In this document: one piece after another, positions 5,135-5,262 of the stretch
How positions within the stretch are numbered: position 1 is the first letter of the stretch
Layout of the letters: each line of letters begins with the position of its first letter
DNA from: Porphyromonas sp.
GTDB taxonomy: Bacteria; Bacteroidota; Bacteroidia; Bacteroidales; Porphyromonadaceae
DNA: 5,262 bases
Direction of reading: 5' to 3'
Assembly: GCA_003640335.1 (NCBI GenBank)
Contig: RBKG01000186.1
Span: 1 to 5,262, forward strand
The notes under the pieces: model-generated
What the model was told of the DNA's origin: nothing
The model's database searches: none
Seen by the model: the letters and a program-made list of their open reading frames with translations, nothing else
Position numbers and translations under genes: made by a program

Positions 5135-5262
5135 ATGAAAGAATACAAGTATAGTATCAACGGCAACGAATATACAGTTGCTGTGATTGACCTAGACGGA
5201 AATACTGCTGCAGTAGAAGTAAATGGCACTTCATACAAGGTTGATATTCTAGGAGAAGAACT
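5135..5262 (+). CDS. mmdC: Biotin carboxyl carrier (gamma) subunit, 3' end outside window
   Basis: Only the first 42 codons (plus 2 nt) from ATG 5135 are in the window. They read as KEYKYSINGNEYTVAVIDL followed by NTAAVEVNGTSYKVDIL. This beta-rich N-terminal segment is typical of the biotin carriers of methylmalonyl-CoA, glutaconyl-CoA and oxaloacetate decarboxylases (MmdC/GcdC). The usual Pro/Ala-rich linker and the biotinyl domain with its AMKM lysine should lie downstream but cannot be seen. The carrier shuttles CO2 from MmdA to the Na+-pumping beta subunit. Its place directly after mmdE matches the Veillonella order, so mmdB is expected next. The call rests on the N-terminal resemblance plus context, because the diagnostic biotin site is missing. 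Confidence 0.85.
   Translation, partial: MKEYKYSINGNEYTVAVIDLDGNTAAVEVNGTSYKVDILGEE

Overview
The window looks like chromosomal DNA from a Bacteroidota bacterium, most likely Porphyromonas or a near relative (Bacteroidales). The evidence is an exact Bacteroidota-type promoter (TTG, 19-nt spacer, TACATTTG), the lack of recognisable Shine-Dalgarno sequences with A/T-rich leaders before the starts, a Bacteroidota-style Rex (VAKDLS in place of VRKDLS), and a propionate-type methylmalonyl-CoA decarboxylase cluster. Every gene I can support is on the + strand. The assignment to genus is inference.

Left half (1-2170): a tightly packed set of four genes. It holds the 3' end of yidD (membrane-protein insertion factor), a short TatD-family metal hydrolase 6 nt later, the NADH/NAD+-sensing repressor Rex overlapping the tatD-family gene by 26 nt, and a fumarylacetoacetate-hydrolase (FAH) family enzyme 3 nt after Rex. 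The spacing indicates one transcript, probably entering from outside the window. Codon use here is mixed.

Middle (2171-2328): a 158-nt AT-rich regulatory gap with a palindrome, a well-matched promoter and a perfect 7-bp hairpin in the presumed 5' leader.

Right half (2329-5262): the methylmalonyl-CoA module. Methylmalonyl-CoA epimerase (mce) is followed by a strong intrinsic terminator. Then come mmdA (carboxyltransferase alpha), mmdD (membrane delta, OadG-like), mmdE (a 51-aa epsilon subunit) and the first 42 residues of mmdC (biotin carrier), which runs off the window. The order A-D-E-C matches the Na+-translocating methylmalonyl-CoA decarboxylase operon of Veillonella, where mmdB follows. 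Together these would epimerise (R)- to (S)-methylmalonyl-CoA and decarboxylate it to propionyl-CoA while exporting Na+, the final energy-conserving part of succinate-to-propionate fermentation. mce and mmdA have strongly biased codons, suggesting high expression.

I saw no mobile element, CRISPR array, tRNA or rRNA, and no clearly undescribed system. The most interesting signals are the MmdE/MmdD-tail paralogy, the short repeats in that tail, and the terminator/promoter arrangement that may set mce apart from the mmd genes.
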